From: Oligella sp050920755 | GTDB lineage: Bacteria; Pseudomonadota; Gammaproteobacteria; Burkholderiales; Burkholderiaceae_B | Reading direction: 5' to 3' | DNA: 64,000 bases | Assembly: GCF_050920755.1 (NCBI RefSeq) | Contig: NZ_CP158480.1 | Coordinates: forward strand, 744,001 to 808,000 | Shown here: positions 29,219 through 37,125 of the stretch, piece after piece | How positions within the stretch are numbered: the first letter of the stretch is position 1 | How the letters are laid out: the number at the start of each line of letters is the position of its first letter | The notes under the pieces: model-generated | Told to the model about the DNA's origin: nothing | Database searches by the model: none | What the model saw: the letters and a program-made list of their open reading frames with translations, nothing else | Position numbers and translations under genes: made by a program

Positions 29219-30460
29219 TTGATGAAACGACTTCAAGCTTTTAAATACGAACTCATGCCAAACGGCGAACAACAGCGCGCCATGCGCCGTTTCGCCGGGT
29301 CGTGTCGTTTTGTATTCAATAAAGCGTTGGCGTTGCAACAAGCTCATTATGCCGAAGGCAAAAAGAAGTTGTCTTATAGCGATTTGTGCAAACACCTAAC
29401 GCAGTGGCGTAAAAGTAGCGAAACGCCGTGGTTGGCTGACACCCACTCCCAAGCCTTGCAGCAAACCCTCAAAGACTTAGAGCGTGCCTATAAAAACTTC
29501 TTCGAGAAACGAGCAGACTTTCCACGCTTTAAAAAGAAAGGCCAATCGGATCGTTTCCGCTATCCACAAGGCAGCAAGTTGGATCAGGGAAATAGTCGAA
29601 TTTTTCTGCCCAAGTTGGGTTGGGTGCGCTATCGCAACAGCCGCGAGGTGTTGGGCGTGGTGAAAAATGTCACCGTGTCCGGTAAACAAGGTAAATGGTA
29701 CGTCTCCATTCAGACCGAGTGCGAGGTGGAAACGCCGACCCATCCATCGACCGCCATCGTGGGTATCGATATGGGAATTACCCGTTTTGCCACCCTGAGC
29801 GATGGCTCCTATTTGGTTCCGCTCAATTGTTTCAAACGTCAAGAAAAGGCCTTAGCAAAGGCGCAGCGAGCGATGAGTCGAAAACAGAAATTTAGCAACA
29901 ATTGGAAAAAGGCAAAAGCCACCGTCCGGAAAATCCATGCCCGTATCGCCAATTCCCGGCGCGACTACCTGCACAAAGCCACGACAGCTATCAGCCAAAA
30001 CCACGCGATGGTGTGTATCGAGGATTTGCAGGTTCGGAATATGTCCAAGTCCGCTTCCGGCACCTTTGCCATACCGGGAACAAACGTGAAAGCCAAGTCC
30101 GGCCTAAATAAAGCGATTCTCGATCAAAGTTGGTTCGAGTTCCGACGTCAGTTGGAATACAAACTGACTTGGCTAGGTGGGGAGCTCCTTGCTGTGAACC
30201 CCGGAAACACCGGCCGGACTTGTCCCTGCTGCGGCTACGTTGCCAAGGAGAATAGGCGTAGCCAAGCGTGCTTCAAGTGTATGGACTGTGATTTTGAGGA
30301 AAACGCTGACGTAGTCGGCGCGATCAATGTGTTAAGGGCGGGACACGCCCGGTTAGCTTGTGCAGAGACTTCGCCTGTAGGTAAGGGCGTCGGGCCAAGA
30401 ACCCACCGAAGCGAGTCAGGCGATGGTCGCCTGAACGCCGTAGGAATCCCCGTACTTTAG
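29219..30460 (+). CDS. tnpB: TnpB RNA-guided nuclease (IS605 OrfB)
   Basis: A 413-residue TnpB. The N-terminal helix-turn region (FKYELMPNGEQQRAMRRFAG) is followed by the split RuvC nuclease: D in VGIDMGITRFATLSDG (about 184), E in CIEDLQVRNMS (about 268) and D in ENADVVGAINVLRAG (about 363), with a zinc ribbon CPCC...CFKCMDC between the last two. All three catalytic residues are present. In this family TnpB uses an omega RNA from its own 3' end to cut re-emptied donor sites and so retain the element. The last 40 residues are basic and overlap the probable RNA. Confidence 0.93.
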   Translation: MMKRLQAFKYELMPNGEQQRAMRRFAGSCRFVFNKALALQQAHYAEGKKKLSYSDLCKHLTQWRKSSETPWLADTHSQALQQTLKDLERAYKNFFEKRADFPRFKKKGQSDRFRYPQGSKLDQGNSRIFLPKLGWVRYRNSREVLGVVKNVTVSGKQGKWYVSIQTECEVETPTHPSTAIVGIDMGITRFATLSDGSYLVPLNCFKRQEKALAKAQRAMSRKQKFSNNWKKAKATVRKIHARIANSRRDYLHKATTAISQNHAMVCIEDLQVRNMSKSASGTFAIPGTNVKAKSGLNKAILDQSWFEFRRQLEYKLTWLGGELLAVNPGNTGRTCPCCGYVAKENRRSQACFKCMDCDFEENADVVGAINVLRAGHARLACAETSPVGKGVGPRTHRSESGDGRLNAVGIPVL

Positions 30461-30496
30461 GGCGGGGAGGATGTCAAGGAACAGCACGTTAGTGAA
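30330..30496 (+). ncRNA. Predicted omega RNA (TnpB guide RNA)
   Basis: By analogy with other TnpB loci, the scaffold overlaps the 3' end of tnpB and the right end of the element, including the hairpin at 30448-30467, and the guide is the 16-20 bases just outside the right tip (about 30477-30496). Boundaries are estimated, not computed. Confidence 0.45.
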
Positions 30497-30505
30497 AAAG
30501 TGTTT

Positions 30506-30550
30506 GCCGCTTGATGAACCGGCGACCAAAGGATTATGAGGCCTATGCTT
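30506..30550 (-). pseudogene. Degenerate tRNA-Met-like fragment
   Basis: On the minus strand it reads AGCATAGGCCTCATAATCCT, then TTGGTCGCCGGTTCATC. The CTCATAA loop with anticodon CAT, the following GGTCGCCGGTTC, and the preceding GCA are tRNA-like, but stems are damaged and the acceptor is missing. It lies just outside the IS605 right end. Confidence 0.45.
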
Positions 30551-30564
30551 TTTTTGTCAATATT

Positions 30565-30608
30565 TGGCGGAAGCTGTGAGATTCGAACTCTTGAGCCCAT
30601 AGCTACAC
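30565..30608 (-). pseudogene. Degenerate class II tRNA 3' end
   Basis: On the minus strand: GGGCTCAAGAGTTCGAATCT followed by CACAGCTTCCGCCA. The T loop and GCTTCCGCCA acceptor end are those of a tRNA-Ser (or Leu), but the T stem is broken and the 5' part is gone. With the fragments at 25599 and 30506 it borders the accessory island; the conserved gene queF begins right after it. Confidence 0.5.
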
Positions 30609-30621
30609 TAAAAGAGATGCC

Positions 30622-31488
30622 TTATTGCCTAGCCAATCGACTAAAAGGCTTTAGTAACTCAGCTACGCTTTTTACAATCGCCTCATCACTGGCACGCCAC
30701 GGATTGATATCTAAACCCCCGCGACGTGTATACCGAGCACATACAAAAAGCGCTTCAGGCATGCAATGCCTCAATATATCGCAGTAAATTTCCTCTACGC
30801 AAAGCTCATGAAAGCCATTATGCTGTCGATAGGAGACGATATAGCGCAAAAAAGCCGCCGGATCGATGCTTTTGCCCTGATAGGCAACGATGACTGAACC
30901 CCAATCCGGCTGATTGGTGACCGGGCAGTTGGATTTTAATAAATTGGAGTAGAGCATTTTGATTTGCTCGGTTTCTGTCGGCGTTTCATCGCTATCCACC
31001 AGCTTCAGTAAGTGCGGATTCGGCTCATAGCAGTCAATGGCTAGGTCCAGTTCGTCTACACAGCTACCGGGCAGGTGGATGATTTGATTATCGGTCCATG
31101 CATGGCTCGGCAGTAACTGTACCAAAACTTGACCACCGGCGGCTTTACTTAAGTCTTGGCTAAGCAGTGTCATCACTTCTTCAGTTGAGGCGAAACGGCT
31201 TTGATTAAAGGAATTTAGATAAAGCTTAAAGGATTTGGACTCTATCAAAAAAGGATTCGACTCAGCAAAGCTGAATGAGGCGATAGCGACCACCGGTTTA
31301 CCTTTAAGATCTAACCAAGAGATTTCAAAAGCGGTCCAAAGATCGGCGCCAATCCACGTCGGCGTATTTTCGGCGCGCGAGCCTTGACGAGTTACTGCAC
31401 GGGCAATGGGAAATAGCTGTGTCGGATCGTATTGATTAGGATAATGGGTACTTTGTCCCAATTGACTGTCACTGATTTGTTTAGGCAT
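30622..31488 (-). CDS. queF: NADPH-dependent 7-cyano-7-deazaguanine reductase
   Basis: A 288-residue QueF of the long (YqcD-type) form. It reduces preQ0 to preQ1 in queuosine synthesis. The NADPH-site region ESKSFKLYLNSFNQSRF (about 83-99), the catalytic cysteine C188 in LLKSNCPVTNQPDWGS, and HNGFHELCVEEIYCDI plus ARYTRRGGLDINPWR are all standard. ATG 31488 (MPKQISD) overlaps the 3' end of ttcA by eight bases; upstream in-frame ATGs lie inside ttcA. It is the last gene of the folB-ttcA-queF unit. Confidence 0.95.
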   Translation of the reverse strand: MPKQISDSQLGQSTHYPNQYDPTQLFPIARAVTRQGSRAENTPTWIGADLWTAFEISWLDLKGKPVVAIASFSFAESNPFLIESKSFKLYLNSFNQSRFASTEEVMTLLSQDLSKAAGGQVLVQLLPSHAWTDNQIIHLPGSCVDELDLAIDCYEPNPHLLKLVDSDETPTETEQIKMLYSNLLKSNCPVTNQPDWGSVIVAYQGKSIDPAAFLRYIVSYRQHNGFHELCVEEIYCDILRHCMPEALFVCARYTRRGGLDINPWRASDEAIVKSVAELLKPFSRLARQ

Positions 31489-32431
31489 CGGCTTTTCTGA
31501 AAAGTTGTACGACATGTTGATTGCTGCTTTGCGTCTCATCAAGATCGGGGAAAGTTTCGTTATCAAAAGCGGTATCGCCGTCCGGGTTCTCCTGAAAATC
31601 CGGTCGCAAATTGACAAAGTCAAACAGCTCCCGATCCATCAGGTGCGACGGTACGATATTGGCTAAGGCTTTGTACGTGTTCCAGACCTTTTTGGGACTT
31701 TCTCTTTCCCATTGGCGAATCATACGATTAATCTCCTGACGTTTGAGATTTTCCTGAGAACCGCAAAGATTACAGGGGATGATCGGAAAGGCTTGCAGCT
31801 CGGCAAATTTGATAATATCGCTCTCCGCTACATAGGCAAGGGGTCTAATCACGGTGTGTTTGCCATTGTCCGAGACCAGTTTAGGGGGCATGGATTTCAG
31901 CTTTGCCGCATAAAAAAGGTTTAAGAAAAAGGTCGCTAAAATATCATCACGATGGTGACCTAGTGCTATTTTATTGCAGCCGAACTTCTCAGCCACGCGG
32001 TATAAAATACCGCGACGCAAGCGTGAGCACAGGGAACAAGTGGTCTTACCCTCGGGTATCACGCGCTTAACAATGGCGTAGGTATCCTGATTTTCGATAT
32101 GAAAGGGTACGCCGATGCTGCTTAAATACGTCGGTAAAACATGCGCCGGAAAGCCCGGTTGCTTTTGATCCAGGTTGACCGCCAGTAACTCGAATTTAAT
32201 CGGTGCGCGCTTTTGTAAGGTGCGCAGCACCTCCAGTAGCGTGTAGGAGTCCTTGCCGCCGGATAGGCATACCATGACCTTATCACCGTCTTCAATCATG
32301 TTGTAATCGGTGATCGCCGTGGCCGTTTCACGGATGATTTTTTTTGTCAGTTTATTGTTGCGCTGGCGTTGGCGCTCGGACAGCTCAGCGTCATTTTCTT
32401 TTAAGATTGAAGTGGATTGGCTCATACTCAT
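31481..32431 (-). CDS. ttcA: tRNA 2-thiocytidine(32) synthetase
   Basis: A 316-residue TtcA, which thiolates C32 of certain tRNAs using ATP and an iron-sulfur cluster. The PP-loop SGGKDS is at 57-62; the cluster cysteines are in TCSLCSRLRRG (about 130) and PCNLCGSQ (about 222). Two starts six bases apart (32431 and 32425) are possible. It lies seven bases after folB and overlaps queF, so the three are one transcript. Confidence 0.95.
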   Translation of the reverse strand: MSMSQSTSILKENDAELSERQRQRNNKLTKKIIRETATAITDYNMIEDGDKVMVCLSGGKDSYTLLEVLRTLQKRAPIKFELLAVNLDQKQPGFPAHVLPTYLSSIGVPFHIENQDTYAIVKRVIPEGKTTCSLCSRLRRGILYRVAEKFGCNKIALGHHRDDILATFFLNLFYAAKLKSMPPKLVSDNGKHTVIRPLAYVAESDIIKFAELQAFPIIPCNLCGSQENLKRQEINRMIRQWERESPKKVWNTYKALANIVPSHLMDRELFDFVNLRPDFQENPDGDTAFDNETFPDLDETQSSNQHVVQLFRKADA

Positions 32432-32437
32432 AAAGGT

Positions 32438-32797
32438 TTAGCGGCTCACATTAAACTCAATGCCCACGGCATCACAATCATCAAAGGCTGAGGGCTTGCT
32501 GATACGCAGTTTGACGGCAACCACATCGCTGAAGTCATTGAGTAAACGCGTGGTAATCATTTGCCCCAAGGCCTCCACTAAGTGGACATGTTTGCGTGTG
32601 CATTCTTCAATAATGGCTTGACGAAGGTGTCTATAATCAAGCACAGTTTTAATATCAAGATCGTTAACGTCTTGCGTTTGTTGTACGCTGATTTCAACAT
32701 CAACATAAATGCGCTGCGTGTTTTTCAGTTCACGCGGTAAAACGCCGATACGCGCTTCGATGGCCAAGCGCTTAAAAAAGATGGTAATGGTATTCAT
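32438..32797 (-). CDS. folB: Dihydroneopterin aldolase
   Basis: A 119-residue FolB for folate synthesis. IEARIGVLPRELKNTQRIYVDVEIS, LDYRHLRQAIIEECTRKHVHLVEAL and the late VKLRISKPSAF are the family pattern, with the catalytic lysine in ISKP. It is the first gene of the unit with ttcA and queF. Confidence 0.92.
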   Translation of the reverse strand: MNTITIFFKRLAIEARIGVLPRELKNTQRIYVDVEISVQQTQDVNDLDIKTVLDYRHLRQAIIEECTRKHVHLVEALGQMITTRLLNDFSDVVAVKLRISKPSAFDDCDAVGIEFNVSR

Positions 32798-32874
32798 AAT
32801 ATCGATTAAATGTAATTAGGCTATATTTTAGTCTCTTAGACGGAGAAATGCTTGTTTAAAAAGGATTTATGACA

Positions 32875-33795
32875 ATGACAACTGAGCCGTTTGTTACGGA
32901 TGATGTGCTTTATGAGGCAATAATTGTCGGTGCCGGTGTGGCCGGGGTGACTTGTGCGGTGTGGCTTAAGCGTATGGGTTATCGCGTGCTGTTATTAGAG
33001 GCCACACAGCATGTCGGCGGGATGTGCGCACGTAATCCTTTTATGGATGAGTGGAATCCTACCGCCCCGGGTCTTAGCGGTAAAGCGGTCGCTGCTAATT
33101 TGCTGCGCAGTTTAGAGAGTGCCGCTATTGAAGTGCGGATGCGGCATCAGGTGCAGTCGGTTGAGGTCGCGGCGGATGGTTTTAAGCTTGTGGTCAGTGG
33201 CCCCTCTGATAGTCATTTAGTTTATCGTGCTAAAAAGCTGCTGGTCGCCACCGGTGTGGATTATAAGGTGCCTGTCGAATGTGCCGGTCAGTGTTTTGAT
33301 GATGTGCTAATCGGTGCCGGTGCCAGATTAAATAATTATGACTTTAAAAATAAGCGTGTCGCTGTTTTAGGGGGCGGGGATAATGCCCTGGAAAATGCGG
33401 TGTTTGTACAAAATCGCGGCGCCGCTTCGGTGCATGTTTATGCCAGAACGTTGCGTGGACAGGCGCATTGGTTAGCGCATTTGACTGCGGATCAGTTAAG
33501 CGTCGGTGATTATGAGTTTGAGCCGGCGAATAAAAGCGTGGCCGGGCAGTCGTATGATGTGATCTTGGTCTTTTATGGTTACGAGCCTCAAGGTCATTGG
33601 CTTAAAGGGCTGCCCATTGTATTTGATGAAAAAGGCTATATTGAGGTGGACTTCAGCACGGCAGCAACGGCAGTGCCCGGTCTCTATGCGATCGGTGAGG
33701 TCACCAGACGGCAGCACCCCTGTGTGGTTACGGCAATGGCCGATGGGGTAACGGCGGCGAAGGCCATTCAAAAGGCACTGGATTTGGGTGCTTAG
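32875..33795 (+). CDS. FAD-dependent NAD(P) oxidoreductase, ferredoxin-NADP reductase-like
   Basis: A 306-residue two-dinucleotide-binding-domain protein. FAD motif IIVGAGVAGVTCAVWL (about 16-31), NAD(P) motif VAVLGGGDNALENAVF (about 163) and the FAD-closing GLYAIGEVTRRQHPCVVTAMADG. The CxxC of thioredoxin reductase is missing, which places it nearer the TrxR-like ferredoxin reductases; the substrate is unknown. Two starts, 32869 and 32875, are in frame. It overlaps the convergent btuF end by four bases. Confidence 0.82.
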   Translation: MTTEPFVTDDVLYEAIIVGAGVAGVTCAVWLKRMGYRVLLLEATQHVGGMCARNPFMDEWNPTAPGLSGKAVAANLLRSLESAAIEVRMRHQVQSVEVAADGFKLVVSGPSDSHLVYRAKKLLVATGVDYKVPVECAGQCFDDVLIGAGARLNNYDFKNKRVAVLGGGDNALENAVFVQNRGAASVHVYARTLRGQAHWLAHLTADQLSVGDYEFEPANKSVAGQSYDVILVFYGYEPQGHWLKGLPIVFDEKGYIEVDFSTAATAVPGLYAIGEVTRRQHPCVVTAMADGVTAAKAIQKALDLGA

Positions 33796-34670
33796 TGCAT
33801 CGGCTCATTGTCTTTATGAAGTGCCGCGCAAATGCTCGGCAAGGTATTGATAAAGCGCAATGTAGGGCGGTGTAAAATATCCACATTCACCGATATCAGC
33901 TGTTCGCTTTGCAGTGTTAGGCCGAGCTTTTTAAAGCGTGCCAGCACTTCTCTTTGTGAGCGTTCCTTGCCGTTTTCTTCGTCGGCGCGATAGCCGTGGA
34001 TAATAAATTCCGGCTGTTTTAGTAGTAAATCTTCAGGATTCACTAAAAAGCTGCTTTGCTTAATTTCGGCAAAGATATTTTCCGCTTTGCAGCTTTTAAG
34101 TGCTTGGCTAAGAAAGCTTTGGTCGCTTAGGCTGTAAATGGGTTTCTCAGAAATAAGAATAAAGACGCTTTTACTCCGGCTGTCAGCATAGTTAGCTACG
34201 GTTTCCTGCCATGCGGTTTCGATGTGCAGTATTTTATCTTCGATTTGGGCGGCTTTTTGGGGTTCCTTTTGTGCCAATGCTAAGAGGCGACGCCAATCGG
34301 CGAAGAGCTCCGGGATACTTTGCGGGTGAGAAAGCATTAGCGTCATACCTTGGTTTTGGGCGATTTTTTCAATTGACGGTGCAGCGGAGTAACTTAATAA
34401 AATATCAGCGCCATAGCGTAGCAGCAGTTCCGGATTAGGATCCATGCCGGAACCGATTTTAGGTAGTTGTTTGGCTGCTTCCGGGTAGTTGCTATATTCA
34501 TCAACGGCAACTAATTGCTGTTGCAATTCTAAATCAAAAACCATCTCCGTCAGATGGGGGGCCAAGCTGATTAGGCGTGGATGCGGATGATCGGTCGCCG
34601 ATGTTTTGGCGGGAATGGCGAATAGATTTAAACTTAAAGCAATTGAGCTGATGAGTTTCTTTAAACGCAT
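33792..34670 (-). CDS. btuF: Cobalamin-type ABC periplasmic binding protein
   Basis: A 292-residue secreted protein of the BtuF/FhuD fold. A signal peptide runs to about residue 26. RLISLAPHLTEMVFDLELQQQLVAVDEYSNYPEAAKQLPKIG is close to the BtuF opening, and the single long helix linking two lobes follows. The location behind btuB, which has a B12 riboswitch, supports vitamin B12. No btuCD genes are adjacent. A terminator hairpin separates it from btuB, so it may rely on readthrough or its own promoter. Confidence 0.83.
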   Translation of the reverse strand: MRLKKLISSIALSLNLFAIPAKTSATDHPHPRLISLAPHLTEMVFDLELQQQLVAVDEYSNYPEAAKQLPKIGSGMDPNPELLLRYGADILLSYSAAPSIEKIAQNQGMTLMLSHPQSIPELFADWRRLLALAQKEPQKAAQIEDKILHIETAWQETVANYADSRSKSVFILISEKPIYSLSDQSFLSQALKSCKAENIFAEIKQSSFLVNPEDLLLKQPEFIIHGYRADEENGKERSQREVLARFKKLGLTLQSEQLISVNVDILHRPTLRFINTLPSICAALHKDNEPMH

Positions 34671-34680
34671 ATACTTTAAA

Positions 34681-34736
34681 ATAAAAAAGCTGCTTTAGCG
34701 GGCGTGGAAGTGTGTACTGACCCCATAAAGCAGCTT
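34681..34736 (-). terminator. Terminator between btuB and btuF
   Basis: On the minus strand AAGCTGCTTTA (from 34736) pairs perfectly with TAAAGCAGCTT (to 34687), followed by a T run. It lies in the 87-base gap after btuB and would reduce expression of btuF from the btuB promoter. Confidence 0.8.
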
Positions 34737-34757
34737 AATTAAAAAGTTAAGTACTAT

Positions 34758-36650
34758 TTAGTTCTTAGGCTGCCAGCTTAGGTTAACAAAGACATTACTG
34801 CCTTGTCCTCGATAGCCGTGAGCAGGGGCATATTTTTTATCAAACACATTATTCCAATAAATCTGTGCCGAGAACGTCTTGCTAAGCTGTGCTTTTGCAG
34901 AAAGGTTCACAATACCGTATGAGCCTAAGCGCTTTTCAGGTGTATTGTCCTTGTCATCATAACGTGCGCCGATATGCATAAACTCGGCACCTAACTCAAA
35001 GCGCTCAAAGCTTTGTACCACACCGGCACGATACACTTGACGAGCACGACGTACTAAACGCTTTTTAGTGATATCGTCTTTGGCATCCAGGAAATCGGCA
35101 CCGGCGAAAACGCGGGTATTGCCGAAGTTATGTGAGGCGTTTAAGCTGATACCGCGGATGGTGGCTTTTTCCGTGTTGCTGGTAGAGGCAGGGGACATGC
35201 TTGTGTCATAGGCATTGATCAAGTCACGGTACTTGCTATGGAATACACGTAAGCTTGCTGAGCCGGTCTCATTTTCAAAGCTGATATGGGCTTCAAGATT
35301 GCGAGATTTTTCGGGTTTCAGATCAGGGTTGCCCTGAAAGCCCCACTCAAGCGGCGCATAGAGATCATAAAAACTCGGCATTCTAAAGCCCGTACTGCCC
35401 GCCAATCCGATCGTGATAGTGTCATTAATATCAAAATCATAAGCTAGGCTACCGGTGGTGCGAGAACCGTAATCACTATAGCGATCAGTTCTGATGCTGG
35501 CTTGTAGGTGATGACGAGCGGCAAAATGTCCTTGATAAATCGCACCGAAAGAATTGGTATTGCGTTTAGCTTTAGTAAACTCAGTCGATGAGGCGAGACG
35601 CTCTTTATAACCCTCGTAATACACGGAGAGCATGTGCTCCGGTGTGATACTGAAATCATGCTGCCAGCTATAGTTGTTTTGATAGGTGTGGTTATTGCTG
35701 TCACCGAAAGGACCGTTGTTAAACATCCCGGTTTTAACAAAACCATAACGTAAAGTACTTTGCCACCAGTCGGTGATTTTATTGCTGCTATTGATGCCGT
35801 ACACTTGCTGACGTTGCTTGACATTGGCACCGACCGGATCAAATTCACCGGCATCATAATCGCCGCTTATATAGCTGTTAAAAAAGTGTACGCCGATGCG
35901 TTGTTCCGGCGCCCAGGTCCAGCCGAAACTACCGCTTAGGCTATGTTGCTCATAGCCGTCATCATCTGCATTGTAGCTAAAGATATTATCTTTAGTAGTG
36001 GCATTATAGCCATCGGATTTTGCATACAACGCATTTAGGCTGTAATCAAAGGTGCCGTCCGCACCTGAAAAACCGGCGCCGGTACGTACCGTGCCCTGAC
36101 TGCCAAAGCCGATATCCGCATAGGGGCTGAAATCGCGGATTTCACCGGGGGCGGTTTCGGTCACCAAGTTCACCACACCACCCATGGCACTTGAACCCCA
36201 GAGGCTACTGGCTGAGCCGCGAACAATTTCAACGCGTTCAAAGGCGCGCGGATTAAACGTGCCCCATGGGATGTTGCTGCCACCAACGGGATTATTAATA
36301 CGGATGCCGTTTAGCATAATCAGGTTCTGATCGCCCCAGGCACCGCGCATGGAAATACCGGCTGTTGTTTGCGGGCCGCCGCTATCATACATTTGAATAC
36401 CCGGCTGACGCGCTAGCGTGCGTAAAACGTTGGCGTCATTGGATTGACGTAATTGCACACCGTCAATAATCGAAATATCACCGACCGCACGGTCAATGGT
36501 TTGTGCACTGCGTGAGGCAGTCACCACAATCGTCGGTAGCTGTTGAGTTTCCGGGGTGTTGTTTTGATTTTCAATGCTTTGTGCTGCTGCAGTAGGCACA
36601 AATAAATAAGCGACAGCCAAAGCTGCCGTCAATGAGGAGACTTTAAACAT
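34758..36650 (-). CDS. btuB: TonB-dependent vitamin B12 receptor
   Basis: A 630-residue outer-membrane receptor. A signal peptide (to AAAQ, about residue 24) is followed by a TonB box-like LPTIVVTASRS, the plug (GDISIIDGVQLRQ, RGAWGDQNLIMLNGIRINNP, RVEIVRGSASSLWGSSAMGGVVNLVT) and a barrel with a late NVFDKKYAPAHGYRGQG strand typical of BtuB. ATG 36650 with AGGA upstream is preferred to 36680 because it begins the signal peptide. Control by the cobalamin riboswitch upstream supports B12 or a related corrinoid as substrate. Confidence 0.92.
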   Translation of the reverse strand: MFKVSSLTAALAVAYLFVPTAAAQSIENQNNTPETQQLPTIVVTASRSAQTIDRAVGDISIIDGVQLRQSNDANVLRTLARQPGIQMYDSGGPQTTAGISMRGAWGDQNLIMLNGIRINNPVGGSNIPWGTFNPRAFERVEIVRGSASSLWGSSAMGGVVNLVTETAPGEIRDFSPYADIGFGSQGTVRTGAGFSGADGTFDYSLNALYAKSDGYNATTKDNIFSYNADDDGYEQHSLSGSFGWTWAPEQRIGVHFFNSYISGDYDAGEFDPVGANVKQRQQVYGINSSNKITDWWQSTLRYGFVKTGMFNNGPFGDSNNHTYQNNYSWQHDFSITPEHMLSVYYEGYKERLASSTEFTKAKRNTNSFGAIYQGHFAARHHLQASIRTDRYSDYGSRTTGSLAYDFDINDTITIGLAGSTGFRMPSFYDLYAPLEWGFQGNPDLKPEKSRNLEAHISFENETGSASLRVFHSKYRDLINAYDTSMSPASTSNTEKATIRGISLNASHNFGNTRVFAGADFLDAKDDITKKRLVRRARQVYRAGVVQSFERFELGAEFMHIGARYDDKDNTPEKRLGSYGIVNLSAKAQLSKTFSAQIYWNNVFDKKYAPAHGYRGQGSNVFVNLSWQPKN

Positions 36651-36699
36651 GGATGATCCTGTGACTGTGCGACCCCGCACATGATGATAAAAAACTCAG

Positions 36700-36890
36700 G
36701 CAGATTGCAGGCTGGTATCGGGCTTGAAAAATTAGATAGGAGACAAATTAATCATTACCGTTGCGGGGGCAGCACAGTTTTGCTCAGATCCTAAAGGAGT
36801 GGGTGGAGTTTGAGCATCCTGTTTCCCATTTAACTTACGCAGCAGAGAATTGTGTTCTATAAAGCCGTAAGCACCCATCAATCCTGAAAG
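36700..36890 (-). promoter_or_regulatory. Cobalamin (B12) riboswitch
   Basis: On the minus strand the leader holds the conserved words in order: GGGTGCTTACGG, AAATGGGAAACAGGATGC, then the B12-box core GCTGCCCCCGCAACGGTA, and GATACCAGCCTGC at the 3' side. A GTGCG...CGCAC hairpin follows just before the btuB ribosome site and could be the expression platform. It should repress btuB when B12 is plentiful. Confidence 0.92.
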
Positions 36891-37033
36891 TATTGTAACA
36901 AAAATTCATTTTTTTATTAGGGAAGCACCGATAAATGCGCCCTTTGCGCTTATAAATGGTGTTTAAAAGCAACAAAATGTATATTTTGCTCAATCAAATC
37001 AAGCACTTTCTTAAGCCGCTCAAAGCCATTTCC

Positions 37034-37100
37034 GAGCGCCCTTGGTAATCAGGGGAACGGCGCTTAGTTTACCCTAGGTGAAGTATAATAAAAGACTTCA
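37034..37100 (+). promoter_or_regulatory. metH upstream region: hairpin, -10 element and inverted repeat
   Basis: AGCGCC pairs with GGCGCT (about 37035-37065). A TATAAT at 37084-37089 looks like a -10 box but has no good -35. TGAAGT (37079-37084) and ACTTCA (37095-37100) form an inverted repeat across it, a possible operator. No second riboswitch could be identified. Confidence 0.4.
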
Positions 37101-37125
37101 TTTTTTTCATATTTAAGGGTTTGTA

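Larger units (their letters stand above)
28713..30476 (+). mobile_element. IS200/IS605-family element with tnpA and tnpB
   Basis: Divergent tnpA and tnpB genes lie between two similar subterminal hairpins: CCTCGTCGTTTAGGGCGAGG (28729-28748) and CCCCGTACTTTAGGGCGGGG (30448-30467), each followed by GATG. This is the IS605 plan. No inverted repeats or target duplication are expected. The exact tips are uncertain: the left tip is placed after TTAC 28709-28712, the right tip near ATGTCAA at 30476. Both genes appear intact, so the element may be active. Confidence 0.85.

Noticed and set aside
37034..37065. SAH riboswitch before metH
   Set aside because: Words such as CCGAGCGCC and AACGGCGCT recall it, but the full motif and spacing could not be matched and the hairpin may lie upstream of the promoter.
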